A stretch of DNA of 47,986 bases from Armatimonadota bacterium (GTDB lineage Bacteria; Sysuimicrobiota; Sysuimicrobiia; Sysuimicrobiales; Kaftiobacteriaceae): positions 1 to 47,986 of the forward strand of contig JAHZOA010000002.1 of NCBI GenBank assembly GCA_020028455.1, read 5' to 3'. The notes below the pieces were generated by a model. The model ran no database searches and was not told the DNA's origin. It saw only the letters and a program-made list of their open reading frames with translations. This document shows positions 15,353 through 24,355 of this stretch, piece by piece. The position numbers and the translations under genes were made by a program. Position 1 is the stretch's first letter; each line of letters starts with the position of its first letter.

Positions 15353-16272
15353 GGGTCGGAATGATCGGCACCGGGGATTTTGCGCGCCGGCACCTGCAGG
15401 TGCTCTCCCGTGAATCGGAAGTGGAGATTGTTGGCCACGTCTCTGGCCGTCCCGAGCGCGCGCAAGGCGCAGCGAAGCAATGGGGTGGACGCGCATACGC
15501 CGATGCGATGGACCTGGTGCGTGGGGGGTCGCCCGACGCGGTGTGGATCTCCATCACCCCTTCCGCACATGGCGCGATCGAGACTGCCCTCATCGATGCC
15601 GGTGTGCCGTTCTTCGTCGAGAAACCGATCGCGGTTGATTTGACGACCGCTGAATCCATCGCGGCGCAACTTGAGCGCAAGCCGGTCATCACAGCGGTTG
15701 GATATCACTGGCGCGCGATGGACACGATTCCGGAAGTCCGTTCCGTGCTCGCACAGCATCCGGTGCGGCTGGTCCAGGGCGCGTGGCTGGATACGCTACC
15801 GCCTTCCAGATGGTGGCACAGGCGCGCCACCGGGGGTGGGCAGATCATCGAGCAGGCGACGCATCCCATTGACCTTGCGCGGTCGCTGGCCGGTGAGGCG
15901 AAGGTCGTCGGCACGACCGAGAGCGACGCGCGAAGTGAGGAAATCGATGTGGCGAGGGCCACCGCCGCATTGGTACGCTTCGAGAACGGCGCGCCGGGGG
16001 TCTTTACCGCAACCAACGTGCTCGATGGCCCCGCGGCTGTCTATCTACAAATCACCTGTGATGGTGTGTTGATTACGATCCTGCGGCATTACGTGACGTA
16101 TGACACCGGGAAGGCGAAGCGCGACACTCCGGTCCGAAATGATCCTATCGTTGATGAGAATCGCGCATTCCTGGCCGCCGTCCGCTCGCATGATCAGACG
16201 AAGGTGTTCTGCACGTATCCCGACGCGCTCAAGTCACACCGGTTATGCTGCTCGATTGCCGCGAGCGCCTGA
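15349..16272 (+). CDS. Gfo/Idh/MocA family NAD(P)-dependent oxidoreductase
   Basis: Oxidoreductase of the family that acts on sugars, inositols and related polyols. The 307-residue protein opens with the Rossmann motif VGMIGTGDFARRH, contains the diagnostic EKP triplet (FFVEKPIAVD), and has the C-terminal substrate-domain signature GGGQIIEQATHPIDL, with the catalytic His-region typical of the family. The GTG start overlaps the preceding remnant ORF. It stands just before a sugar ABC transporter and a glycosidase, so it probably processes an imported sugar or its derivative. The exact substrate is unknown. Confidence 0.9.
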   Translation: MRVGMIGTGDFARRHLQVLSRESEVEIVGHVSGRPERAQGAAKQWGGRAYADAMDLVRGGSPDAVWISITPSAHGAIETALIDAGVPFFVEKPIAVDLTTAESIAAQLERKPVITAVGYHWRAMDTIPEVRSVLAQHPVRLVQGAWLDTLPPSRWWHRRATGGGQIIEQATHPIDLARSLAGEAKVVGTTESDARSEEIDVARATAALVRFENGAPGVFTATNVLDGPAAVYLQITCDGVLITILRHYVTYDTGKAKRDTPVRNDPIVDENRAFLAAVRSHDQTKVFCTYPDALKSHRLCCSIAASA

Positions 16273-16377
16273 TTCGGGCAGGAAGGAAGCAGCAAGAGGC
16301 GCGAACACAGACAACACCCAGCAGGATCCGGCATCATACGTTCCGCACGTCAGTCATGCTCCGAGGGAGGGACCAAC

Positions 16378-17682
16378 GTGAAATTGTGGAGGATAGCCAC
16401 ATTGCTCGCGGTGACGATTCTTGCTGCGAGCGCGCCGCTTGGGTCCGCGCCGGCGGTTGAGATCACTTGGAGCTCAACTCAGCTGAATCCCGTCAACGAG
16501 CAGGAGTGGGCCCGCAACACAATGCTGCGCCCGTTCGAGGAAGAGTCAGGCATGCGGGTCCGATTCGTGAGTGACCTAGCGGGTCCGTTCATTGACCGGC
16601 TGGTGGCTGAGGCGAGGGCGGGGCGCGGCTCGGTCGATATCATCGGCACCCTTCATGGCGACTACCCGCTGCTCGTCGCAGAGGGCGCGGTGCAGGACGT
16701 CGCGGCCATCCTGCGACAGCTCGACGGCCGTCCCGATCGAACTTTCGTCCCGGATCTCGTGCGCGCCGGCCAGATTGGCGGAATTCAGTCGTTTGTGCCG
16801 TGGATGCAGGCGACATACCTGATTGCTGCTCACAAGCAGGCGATGCGGTACTTCCCGGCGGGTCGCGATCCCATGCGTATGACCTATGACGACCTATTGC
16901 AGTGGGGCGAGAACATCAGGAGCGCCACGGGCCAGCGCCGGATCGGATTTCCCGCGTCGCCCACGGGACTGTATGGTCGGTTCCTGCACGGGTATGCGTA
17001 TCCGTCGTTTACGGGCTCACAGGTCAAGAAGTTCAAATCGCCGGAGGCAGTCTCGATGTGGCGGTATCTCCGGCGTCTCTGGGGGGTCAGTCATCCATCG
17101 TCGTTCACTTATGGCTTCATGAACGAACCGCTGCTGCGGGGGGAGGTCTGGGTTGCCTGGGATCATGTGGCGCGGCTTTTGCCGGCGTTCCGCGAGCGCC
17201 CGGATGATTTCGTCGCCCTCCCGTCGCCCGCCGGCCCAAGGGGACGATCTTTCCTGTCGGTCATCGTCGGCCTGGGCATTCCCAAGAATTCCCCCAATCC
17301 CGAGGCGGCGGCGCGATTGATCGAATACTTGACGCGTCCGCGAACGCAGGTACTGACTTTGCAGGGCGTCGGCTTCTTTCCGGTGGTTCGGGAAGCCGCC
17401 GGTGTGGTTCCCACCGGAGGTCTAAAGGTCATGGCGGAAGGCGTGACCGCCCAGGCGACGGCCACGGATGCCCGTACAGCGCTGCTGCCGATCGGACTCG
17501 GTGCGCGCACCGGCGAGTTCGTCCCGCTGTACCTAGAGACGTTCACGCTGATCGCGATCCAGGGTAGGAACATCGAGCAGGTGCTGAACGATCAGGCACG
17601 CAAACTCGAGGAGATGTATCGCACTACGAATGCGCCGTGCCCGCCGCCCGATTCCGCGGAGCGGCCGTGCAGGCCTGATTAG
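16378..17682 (+). CDS. ABC transporter sugar-binding protein
   Basis: Exported solute-binding protein of the carbohydrate (family 1) type. It begins with a Sec signal peptide (MKLWRIATLLAVTILAASAP), probably cleaved near residues 25-27; there is no lipobox Cys, which is notable for a Gram-positive-like lineage. The mature part has the family layout, with MLRPFEEESGMRVRFV, DIIGTLHGDYPLLVAEGAVQDV and a C-terminal EAAARLIEYLTRP segment. A GAGGGAGG ribosome binding site precedes the GTG start by 7 bases. It is the first gene of the transporter set and is followed by a strong intercistronic hairpin. Confidence 0.9.
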   Translation: MKLWRIATLLAVTILAASAPLGSAPAVEITWSSTQLNPVNEQEWARNTMLRPFEEESGMRVRFVSDLAGPFIDRLVAEARAGRGSVDIIGTLHGDYPLLVAEGAVQDVAAILRQLDGRPDRTFVPDLVRAGQIGGIQSFVPWMQATYLIAAHKQAMRYFPAGRDPMRMTYDDLLQWGENIRSATGQRRIGFPASPTGLYGRFLHGYAYPSFTGSQVKKFKSPEAVSMWRYLRRLWGVSHPSSFTYGFMNEPLLRGEVWVAWDHVARLLPAFRERPDDFVALPSPAGPRGRSFLSVIVGLGIPKNSPNPEAAARLIEYLTRPRTQVLTLQGVGFFPVVREAAGVVPTGGLKVMAEGVTAQATATDARTALLPIGLGARTGEFVPLYLETFTLIAIQGRNIEQVLNDQARKLEEMYRTTNAPCPPPDSAERPCRPD

Positions 17683-17690
17683 GTGCTGAC

Positions 17691-17716
17691 CGCGGGGGAG
17701 GGGATACTCCCCCGCG
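17691..17716 (+). promoter_or_regulatory. Intercistronic hairpin between binding-protein and permease genes
   Basis: A perfect 10-bp GC-rich stem (CGCGGGGGAG and CTCCCCCGCG) with a GGGATA loop, 8 bases after the binding-protein stop, without a T-tract. In other sugar ABC operons such hairpins protect the binding-protein mRNA and lower permease expression; I infer the same here. Confidence 0.7.
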
Positions 17717-17725
17717 CCAGTTCTT

Positions 17726-18631
17726 ATGACTGTTGCCGAACAGCGGCTGGAACAGACGCTGCCACCGGTCCGTCGTCAGGCGGTCGACTGGCTTCCGTAC
17801 GTTCTTCTTCTGCCGACGGTCGTGTTTCTCGCCGTGTTCTTCGTGTATCCCATGCTGCAAGCGTTTGTGCTCAGCTTCCGGTCTCCCGAAGGCGCGATCA
17901 CGTTGCGCTACTTTCAGGCCATGCTCAAGGACACGTATTTTGCGGGGGCGCTGCGTAACAGCTTCTTACTGACGGCGATAATAATCCCGCTCCAGGTTGT
18001 CCTGGCACTCGTGATCGCGCTGCTGATCAACACGCGCTTCCAAGGCCACCCCTGGTTTCTGTTCATCTGCGCCATTCCGCTCGGCATCTCCGATCTCGGC
18101 GCTGGACTTATCTGGTCGTCATTCTTCACCGAGCGTGGCTACCTGAACCTCATCCTCCAAAACTTGGGCCTGATCAATGAGCCTATCACGTTTCTTTCGT
18201 TTGAGAGACCGGCCTGGCTATACGGCGCGATTGTGGCCACCGAAGTGTGGCGAGCGACGGCGATCGTCATGGTCATCCTCGTGGCTGGTCTACAGCTGAT
18301 CCCCAAAGACTACTTCGAGACGGCCGACGTCTTCGGTGCGAGCAGCTGGCGCAAGTTGCGCTATGTAACCCTGCCCCTGCTGCGGCCGGCGCTGCAGACC
18401 GCGCTCATCATCCGCACGATCTTGGCCTTTCAGTTATTCGCAACCGTCATCGTCATGGCCGGCCGCATTGTGCCGGTGCTTGCGGGAGAAGCCTACTTCC
18501 AGTACGGGCTTTTGCGCAATGTGAATATCGCGAGCGCGTATGCAGTGCTCATCATGACATTGTCGATGACTATCACCATCTTCTACCTTTGGTTGCTTCG
18601 CACCAAGGAAGAGGAGCTGGGGCGAGGATGA
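17726..18631 (+). CDS. ABC sugar transporter permease (MalF-like)
   Basis: Inner-membrane permease of the carbohydrate ABC family (301 residues). Six hydrophobic segments can be seen, beginning with WLPYVLLLPTVVFLAVFFVY and ending with TLSMTITIFYLWLLR. The cytoplasmic EAA loop that docks to the ATPase reads YFETADVFGASSWRKLRYVTLPLL. The start ATG lies shortly after the intercistronic hairpin. The stop overlaps the second permease as ATGA. It would form a heterodimer with the next gene product. Confidence 0.93.
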   Translation: MTVAEQRLEQTLPPVRRQAVDWLPYVLLLPTVVFLAVFFVYPMLQAFVLSFRSPEGAITLRYFQAMLKDTYFAGALRNSFLLTAIIIPLQVVLALVIALLINTRFQGHPWFLFICAIPLGISDLGAGLIWSSFFTERGYLNLILQNLGLINEPITFLSFERPAWLYGAIVATEVWRATAIVMVILVAGLQLIPKDYFETADVFGASSWRKLRYVTLPLLRPALQTALIIRTILAFQLFATVIVMAGRIVPVLAGEAYFQYGLLRNVNIASAYAVLIMTLSMTITIFYLWLLRTKEEELGRG

Positions 18632-19443
18632 CAACGCCTGGCCGGAAGGCATTGTTGACGGTCCTCGTGGTGCTGATCTCCGCATGGGTGCTGTTCCCCA
18701 TCATCTTGATCGCACTGGCCAGCTTCACGACACGAACGCAGCTCTACGCCTGGCCCCGGTCGCTCGTGCCATCACCGTTCTCCGCTGAGACGATGCGATT
18801 CTTCGTCCAGGCCCAAGATGTGCTGCAGTCGCTGCTCAATAGTCTCCTCGTCGCAGCGATGACGATTGTCCTCGCGGTTCTCATCGGTGCGCCGGCGGGA
18901 TATGCGCTCTCGCGGTTTCGCTTTGGAGGGAAGGAAGTGTTCCGGCTCGGCATCCTGGGGACGAAGATGTTTCCCGCGACGATTCTCGCTGTGCCGCTGG
19001 CGGTCTCGTTCATCAACTGGAACCTCTACGACACTCTGCTGGGCGTCGCGCTGGTGCATACAACACTGGCTCTTCCCTTTGCCGTCGTGATCACGACGAG
19101 TGTCTTCGTCGGGGTGCCGTTTGAGCTGGAGGAAGCCGCGATGACGCTCGGCTGCAGCCGCGCACAAGCGTTCCGCAAAGTTGCGATGCCTATTGCCTTA
19201 CCTGGCTTGGCCGCCGCTGCGATCTTTACATTTGTGCTGTCGTGGAATGAGGTCTTTGCGGCGACCATCTTGACCCTGCGCAACCGGACGCTGCCAGCGC
19301 TGGTGATGAATGCGGTCGGGCTCGCCGGCGCGCCGATCGACTACCGGTTCGCCGGTGGATTCTTCATGATCATCCCGGCGCTCATCATCATTTTTGTGAT
19401 CCGGCGGTATCTGCTGACCCTGTGGGGGGTCACGGTCAGGTGA
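18628..19443 (+). CDS. ABC sugar transporter permease (MalG-like)
   Basis: Second permease of the same importer, 271 residues. The start is the ATG overlapping the upstream stop; an open frame extends further upstream but only inside the first permease gene. Membrane segments include LLTVLVVLISAWVLFPIILI at the N terminus and FFMIIPALIIIFVIRRYLLT at the C terminus. The EAA loop reads ELEEAAMTLGCSRAQAFRKV, followed by the expected proline-containing helix. LLNSLLVAAMTIVLAVLIG and GYALSRFRF are typical of MalG-type subunits. The ATPase gene follows 6 bases later. Confidence 0.93.
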   Translation: MTTPGRKALLTVLVVLISAWVLFPIILIALASFTTRTQLYAWPRSLVPSPFSAETMRFFVQAQDVLQSLLNSLLVAAMTIVLAVLIGAPAGYALSRFRFGGKEVFRLGILGTKMFPATILAVPLAVSFINWNLYDTLLGVALVHTTLALPFAVVITTSVFVGVPFELEEAAMTLGCSRAQAFRKVAMPIALPGLAAAAIFTFVLSWNEVFAATILTLRNRTLPALVMNAVGLAGAPIDYRFAGGFFMIIPALIIIFVIRRYLLTLWGVTVR

Positions 19444-19449
19444 AGCGTC

Positions 19450-20541
19450 ATGGCTGACATTCAGCTCGAACGTGTCCGCAAGATGTTTGGGAAGGTCCTG
19501 GCAGTGGCGGACGTCTCGCTCCACATCAAAGAGGGCGAGTTTATGGTGCTGCTGGGGCCGAGCGGGTGTGGCAAAACGACACTCCTGCGGTGCCTGGCGG
19601 GGCTGGAGCGGGTTGATGGAGGACAGGTCATCATTGGTGGCGACGATGTCACCGACCATCCGCCGGGGAAGCGCGGCATTGGGATGGTGTTTCAGTCGTA
19701 CGCCGTCTTTCCGCACATGACCGTGTTCGACAACATCGCCTTCGGGCTGCAGATGCAGCGCGTGAGCTCGGCCGAGATCCAACGTCGCGTAGGCGAAGGC
19801 GCCGAGCTCCTGCAGATTCAGCAACTGCTGGCGCGCTATCCGGCACAGCTCTCCGGCGGACAGCGTCAGCGCGTGGCGGTCGCGCGCGCGATCGTGATGC
19901 GCCCAAGAGTGCTCCTCATGGACGAGCCGCTCAGTAACCTCGATGCACTTCTACGCCTGCAGATGCGCGGCGAACTGAAGCGGCTGCATCACGAGGTTCG
20001 CTCGACCACCGTCTATGTCACTCACGATCAGGTTGAAGCGCTCAGCCTCGGCGACCGGATCGCGGTCATGAAGGACGGAACGATCGTGCAATTGGACATC
20101 CCGGATCGTGTCTACGATCTGCCTGCCACACGCTTCGTCGGGAGCTTCATCGGCAGCCCACCGATGAACTTTCTGGAAGGAACGATACGGTCTTCCAACG
20201 GTGCCCGCGCGCTGGAGACGGCGGGTGTGCGGTTGGAGTTCCACGGCGTGCCCGCCCGAGGCCGAGACGCGGTGCTGATCGGCATCAGGCCGGAGCATAT
20301 TGCCGTTGAGCGAGTCGCAGTGGCGGGCGGCATTCCCGCGGGCGCCATCCCCGCGGCGGTGGTCGTCGTCGAACCCATCGGCCCGCAGAAACTCCTTACA
20401 GTGCAGGTCGGACCGTCCACACTGAAGGTCACCACGCCGGTGGACTTTGCGGTGGATCAAGGCCAACGCGTCTGGCTGCGCTTCGATCCCTCACGGATCC
20501 GCCTCATGGATCCTCAGACCGGCGACGCCATCGCATCCTGA
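19450..20541 (+). CDS. ABC transporter ATP-binding protein (MalK/UgpC-like)
   Basis: ATPase of the importer, 363 residues, with the extended C-terminal domain of the CUT1 class. Walker A GPSGCGKTT (36-44), Q-loop in MVFQSYAVFPHMTV, signature LSGGQRQRVAVARA, Walker B RVLLMDEPLSNLDA, and the H-loop His in VYVTHDQVEALSLGDR. The C-terminal TOBE/OB part (VLIGIRPEHIAVE onward) matches MalK-like proteins. It lies 6 bases after the second permease gene and just before the glycosidase gene, completing a full binding protein, two permease, ATPase set in one operon. Confidence 0.95.
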   Translation: MADIQLERVRKMFGKVLAVADVSLHIKEGEFMVLLGPSGCGKTTLLRCLAGLERVDGGQVIIGGDDVTDHPPGKRGIGMVFQSYAVFPHMTVFDNIAFGLQMQRVSSAEIQRRVGEGAELLQIQQLLARYPAQLSGGQRQRVAVARAIVMRPRVLLMDEPLSNLDALLRLQMRGELKRLHHEVRSTTVYVTHDQVEALSLGDRIAVMKDGTIVQLDIPDRVYDLPATRFVGSFIGSPPMNFLEGTIRSSNGARALETAGVRLEFHGVPARGRDAVLIGIRPEHIAVERVAVAGGIPAGAIPAAVVVVEPIGPQKLLTVQVGPSTLKVTTPVDFAVDQGQRVWLRFDPSRIRLMDPQTGDAIAS

Positions 20542-20545
20542 CCCG

Positions 20546-21826
20546 GTGACAGAGCAGGATCTCCTCTCCCGCGCAGAGGGCGTCCTCCGCGCCAACGATG
20601 TCGGCGAGTACACCAAACCGAGCGGCCGTCTGTACCCTCATCAGTGGAACTGGGATAGCGCATTCAACGCGCTCGGGTGGGCCCATGTGGATTGGGAGCG
20701 CGCTACGCGCGAGGTCGAGGCACTGCTGGCGGCGCAGTGGACAAACGGGATGTTGCCGCACATCCGCTACAATCCGTCGGTCACTGACTACGCCCCGGGT
20801 CCAGAGTGGTGGACAGACGTTCCTGTGACGCGGGCAGGCGAGGTCACGAGCGGGATTTCTCAGCCCCCGGTGCTATCCACGATGGTACATCTCGTCGGGC
20901 TGATCCAACCGGACGAGCAGCGCCGGCGGCACTGGTGGGACCGCGTCTATGATGCGTTGGCCGAGTCACTGCTCTACTTCGAGCGCGACCGTACGACGGG
21001 CAATTCGCCCCTGATCGTACTGGTACACCCATGGGAGAGCGGACTGGACAATAGTCCGCGCTGGGACGCGGCGGCGGCCAAGGGATTCCGGCCCACCCGG
21101 CCGTACCGGCGCGTGGATACCACAAAGGTAGCCGCGGCCGAACGCCCAACGTCTCGCGACTATGATCTGTACATGTTCCTGGTCGAGCTGATCGCCTCGC
21201 ATCGATATGACATGCGCAGTTACCTGCCGGTCACACCGTTTGCCTTCTACGATTCAATGTTCAACGCGGCGTGGTACCGCGCCGTGAAGGATCTGAATCG
21301 GATCGCAGACATGATCAACCGGCCGGTCATCGTCTCCGACGCATCGCTGGATGCATTCCGGCGCGCCTACCAGGCCACGTTGTGGGATGACGAGGCCGCC
21401 ATGTTCCTCGACTTCGACCTGACCGCACGCGCAAAGGTTCCGGTTCACTCGTGGACCGGGATCGCCGCAGTCTACGCCGGACTCGTCGATGGGGGGCAGG
21501 CGGAGCTCATTTACGATGGCTACACGAAGCGGTCCCGGAACTGCCGCCGATTCCCGTCGGTGTTGCCGGACCAGACGGGCTTTGAGTCTGATCGGTACCA
21601 CCGCGGACCGGTGTGGGTTAATGCCAACTGGATGATCACGCGCGGCCTGGCTGAGCTCGGCCTGCAGTCGCGTGCGCGACAACTCGGTGAGGCGACGATC
21701 GAGCTCGTCCGTCGCAGCGGTTTCTATGAGTATTTTGATGCGTACACCGGGCGCGGCGCCGGTGCCGATCAGTTCTCGTGGACGGCGGCGCTCACTATTG
21801 ATCTCATTAAGCGCCCGATCGTATAG
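20546..21826 (+). CDS. GH63-like (alpha/alpha)6 glycosidase, possibly glucosyl- or mannosylglycerate hydrolase
   Basis: A 426-residue cytosolic enzyme, with no signal peptide. The N-terminal signature RLYPHQWNWDSAFNALGWAH is shared by GH63 enzymes such as bacterial mannosylglycerate and glucosylglycerate hydrolases. The likely general acid is Asp168 (HPWESGLDNSPRWD) and the likely base Glu395 (GFYEYFDAYTG); GRGAGADQFSWTAA closes the barrel. The GTG 5 bases after the ABC ATPase stop is chosen because the longer frame lies inside that gene. Being last in the ABC operon, it probably hydrolyses what the transporter imports. Family call is good; the substrate is inference. Confidence 0.8.
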   Translation: MTEQDLLSRAEGVLRANDVGEYTKPSGRLYPHQWNWDSAFNALGWAHVDWERATREVEALLAAQWTNGMLPHIRYNPSVTDYAPGPEWWTDVPVTRAGEVTSGISQPPVLSTMVHLVGLIQPDEQRRRHWWDRVYDALAESLLYFERDRTTGNSPLIVLVHPWESGLDNSPRWDAAAAKGFRPTRPYRRVDTTKVAAAERPTSRDYDLYMFLVELIASHRYDMRSYLPVTPFAFYDSMFNAAWYRAVKDLNRIADMINRPVIVSDASLDAFRRAYQATLWDDEAAMFLDFDLTARAKVPVHSWTGIAAVYAGLVDGGQAELIYDGYTKRSRNCRRFPSVLPDQTGFESDRYHRGPVWVNANWMITRGLAELGLQSRARQLGEATIELVRRSGFYEYFDAYTGRGAGADQFSWTAALTIDLIKRPIV

Positions 21827-21834
21827 CGTCTATT

Positions 21835-21864
21835 TTGACCCCCGCGGGTAAGCCTTGTTATGAT
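21835..21864 (+). promoter_or_regulatory. Predicted sigma-70 promoter of mnmA
   Basis: TTGACC (21835-21840) and TATGAT (21859-21864) with an 18-bp spacer, directly after the glycosidase stop. A GGAGGTG ribosome binding site (21879-21885) and the mnmA ATG follow. The promoter separates mnmA and its followers from the transporter island. Confidence 0.8.
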
Positions 21865-21889
21865 GGGAAGCGTTTCTTGGAGGTGAACG

Positions 21890-23002
21890 ATGGGCAAGTG
21901 GGCCGTCGCGATGAGCGGCGGAGTCGACAGCTCAGTCGCCGCTGCGTTGCTCGCGGCCGAGGGTCACGAGGTCGTGGGTCTCACCATGAACCTCTGGCCG
22001 GACTGGCTCCCCGAGCCGGATGATAGTTTCAAAGCCTGCTGTGGCGTTTCGGCAATCGACGACGCGCGGGCGACCGCGCGCCACCTCGGGATCCGGCATT
22101 ATGTCCTCAACATGCGCGAAGAGTTCGAACGCGCTGTGATCGGTTACTTCGTCGACGAGTACGCGTCCGGCCGTACCCCCAACCCGTGCATTGCCTGCAA
22201 TCAGAGCATCAAGTTCTCTTTGCTGCTCGACAGGGTGAGCGCGCTCGGCTTAGACGGTGTGGCCACAGGTCACTACGCGCGCCTGCGACACGACGACAAG
22301 AGCGGGCGATGGCTGGTACTCAAGGCCGCGGATCCGCACAAGGATCAGTCATACGTGCTGTACGGACTCACGCAGGCGCAGTTGCCCCGAGTGCAGTTTC
22401 CGGTCGGCAGTTATACGAAAGAGGAGACACGCAACCTGGCGCGCCGGTTCGGTCTGCCCGCGGCCGACAAACCGGACAGCCAGGAGATCTGCTTTGTGCC
22501 TCGAGGTTCGTACACAGACGTGGTGGCTCGATTCCGTTCGGAAGCCCTTACCCCCGGTCCCATGGTCGATACCTCAGGCCGTATTGTCGGTGAGCACCAG
22601 GGGATTGCGCGGTATACGGTGGGCCAGCGCCGCGGGCTTGGGATCGCGGCCGGCGAGCCGCTGTACGTCATTGGGATTGATCGTGAGCGAAACGCGGTCA
22701 TCGTCGGAAGCGAAGAAGACCTCCTTTGTGTCGAACTCGTGGCGTCCAGGATGAATTGGATCGCCCTTCCGGAATTGCGCGGTGCACAGCTCGCAACGGC
22801 TCGCATCCGTCACGCCAGCCGAGACGTCGAGGCCGTTGTCAGACCCGGCCGCGAGCCTGGCGAGGCGATCGTGCATTTTGCCGAAGCGCAGCGGGCCGCC
22901 GCGCCCGGTCAGGCCGTGACCCTCTACGATAGAGATGTCGTGCTGGGCGGCGGGACCATCACGAGCGTGCGCACGGCCGCCTCACTTGCCGCTTCTGCCT
23001 AG
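21890..23002 (+). CDS. mnmA: tRNA-specific 2-thiouridylase MnmA
   Basis: Puts the sulfur on U34 of tRNA-Lys, -Glu and -Gln, taking it from a cysteine desulfurase relay. The 370-residue protein has the PP-loop SGGVDSS (9-15) that adenylates the uridine, the catalytic Cys103 in NPCIACN and the second Cys201 in DSQEICFVPRG, and the late GQRRGLGI motif. A GGAGGTG site lies 4 bases before the ATG. In Bacillus mnmA follows rarA with cymR and iscS between them; here the ABC island takes that place and no desulfurase gene is adjacent. Confidence 0.97.
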   Translation: MGKWAVAMSGGVDSSVAAALLAAEGHEVVGLTMNLWPDWLPEPDDSFKACCGVSAIDDARATARHLGIRHYVLNMREEFERAVIGYFVDEYASGRTPNPCIACNQSIKFSLLLDRVSALGLDGVATGHYARLRHDDKSGRWLVLKAADPHKDQSYVLYGLTQAQLPRVQFPVGSYTKEETRNLARRFGLPAADKPDSQEICFVPRGSYTDVVARFRSEALTPGPMVDTSGRIVGEHQGIARYTVGQRRGLGIAAGEPLYVIGIDRERNAVIVGSEEDLLCVELVASRMNWIALPELRGAQLATARIRHASRDVEAVVRPGREPGEAIVHFAEAQRAAAPGQAVTLYDRDVVLGGGTITSVRTAASLAASA

Positions 23003-23029
23003 TCCGCTTTACAGGGTACCCTCTACAAT

Positions 23030-24355
23030 ATGAGTCCCGTTCGGCTAAGGCTGCTGGCGTGGGTCGCAATGGCCGCGCTCCTGCTGGCGCCGCCGCCGCT
23101 TGCCGCGCAGTCGCCTGACGAGGCGGTTGCCCTCGTCCAGGAAGTCTTCACACGCCTCCGCGACGACGCACTCGCAGCGGCTGATGGTCCTTCGCTGTTG
23201 CGCGCTGCCGTGAGTGGCGTGCAGCAGGTCCTCGTGGGTACTTCCGCGGTTCCCATGGTTCCGGTGCTTTCAGGGATCGAAGATGAGGATCTTCGCGCCG
23301 TTGCGATGTACGTGGAGGCGGCCGTCAAAGCGGCTCCGGGCCGGAGCGAATTCGTCCTGTCCTCGGCGCTGCGGGCGATGGTGCGTTCGGTGGCCGATCC
23401 GGTCAGCGCTGTCTTCACGCCTGCTGAACTGGGCCGGTACATGGCTGACCTGCGAGGCGAGCACGGAACAATCGGCATGCAAGTAGATACGATCGGAAAT
23501 GCGATCAACGTTGTCGAGGTGGTGGACGGCGGCCCAGCGGTACGGGCGGGGATTCGCGTGGGAGATCACATTCTGGAGATCGACGGAACCTCGATCGACT
23601 TTCACTCTCCCGACGCGGTGCTCAGTCTTCTGCGAGGGCGGCTGGGATCGCCTGTGCTCGTTACCATCCGGAGAGGTTCGAGCCAACCGCAGCGCCTCTC
23701 GGTGATCCGTGAGCAGGTGCGGGAAATCCCGATCCGCGCGCGGATGCTCGAGCCGCGGGTAGGGTATCTTCGGCTCCTCGGATTTACCGAGCGCGCGCAC
23801 GAAGATCTGGCGCGCTGGCTCCTCCGTCTGAACGAGCAAGACGCGCGGGCATTGGTGCTCGATCTTCGAGAGAACGGCGGCGGTCTTGTAGAGGAAGCCG
23901 TGAATGTGGCGTCAGCCTTTCTTCCCCAGGGCGTCGTGGCGGTGGAAGAGGGGCGGCGCGGCCAAGTCACGCTCATCGTACGACCGGCGGCGCACCGGTT
24001 TGCCGGTCCTGTTGTGGTCCTGGTAAATCGCGGCACAGCGAGCGCTTCAGAAATCGTTGCGGGCGCGCTTCAGGATGCCGGTGTCAGCCTCGTGGGAGGG
24101 AGGACCTTCGGCAAAGGAACCGTGCAGACGGTGTACTTCCTTCAGGCAGGGTGGGGGCTCAGGATTACTACTGCGCGGTACAGGACGCGTGCGGGTCGTG
24201 CGATTGACGGTACAGGCCTGACGCCAGATGTGCCGGTCGTTCAGGCCGTGAATCAGGTCCAGGGTCCAGGCGATACCCAGCTTGAAATCGCCCGAGTTCT
24301 GGCCCGCAGGCGGCTGGAGTCCACGGGCCAGCGAGCTACCGGTCGGCGCTGGTGA
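23030..24355 (+). CDS. S41 family C-terminal processing peptidase (CtpA-like)
   Basis: Exported serine protease (441 residues) that cuts proteins near their C termini in the envelope. It has a signal peptide (MSPVRLRLLAWVAMAALLLA, cleavage near LAAQS), a PDZ domain (GMQVDTIGNAINVVEVVDGG to about residue 225, with GPAVRAGIRVGD), and the S41 catalytic core with Ser in NRGTASASEIVAGAL and Lys in GRTFGKGTVQTV. The C-terminal end has the family's GTGLTPDVPV. The N-terminal region before the PDZ is longer than a minimal CtpA. No clear ribosome binding site is seen. The stop overlaps cca. Confidence 0.92.
   Translation: MSPVRLRLLAWVAMAALLLAPPPLAAQSPDEAVALVQEVFTRLRDDALAAADGPSLLRAAVSGVQQVLVGTSAVPMVPVLSGIEDEDLRAVAMYVEAAVKAAPGRSEFVLSSALRAMVRSVADPVSAVFTPAELGRYMADLRGEHGTIGMQVDTIGNAINVVEVVDGGPAVRAGIRVGDHILEIDGTSIDFHSPDAVLSLLRGRLGSPVLVTIRRGSSQPQRLSVIREQVREIPIRARMLEPRVGYLRLLGFTERAHEDLARWLLRLNEQDARALVLDLRENGGGLVEEAVNVASAFLPQGVVAVEEGRRGQVTLIVRPAAHRFAGPVVVLVNRGTASASEIVAGALQDAGVSLVGGRTFGKGTVQTVYFLQAGWGLRITTARYRTRAGRAIDGTGLTPDVPVVQAVNQVQGPGDTQLEIARVLARRRLESTGQRATGRRW

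Noticed and set aside
20447-20545. Upstream start for the glycosidase
   Set aside because: It lies inside the ABC ATPase gene; the GTG at 20546 gives the expected N terminus.
23003-23029. A leaderless promoter for the S41 protease (TACAAT just before its ATG)
   Set aside because: No -35 hexamer lies at a proper distance, and mnmA is only 27 bases upstream.
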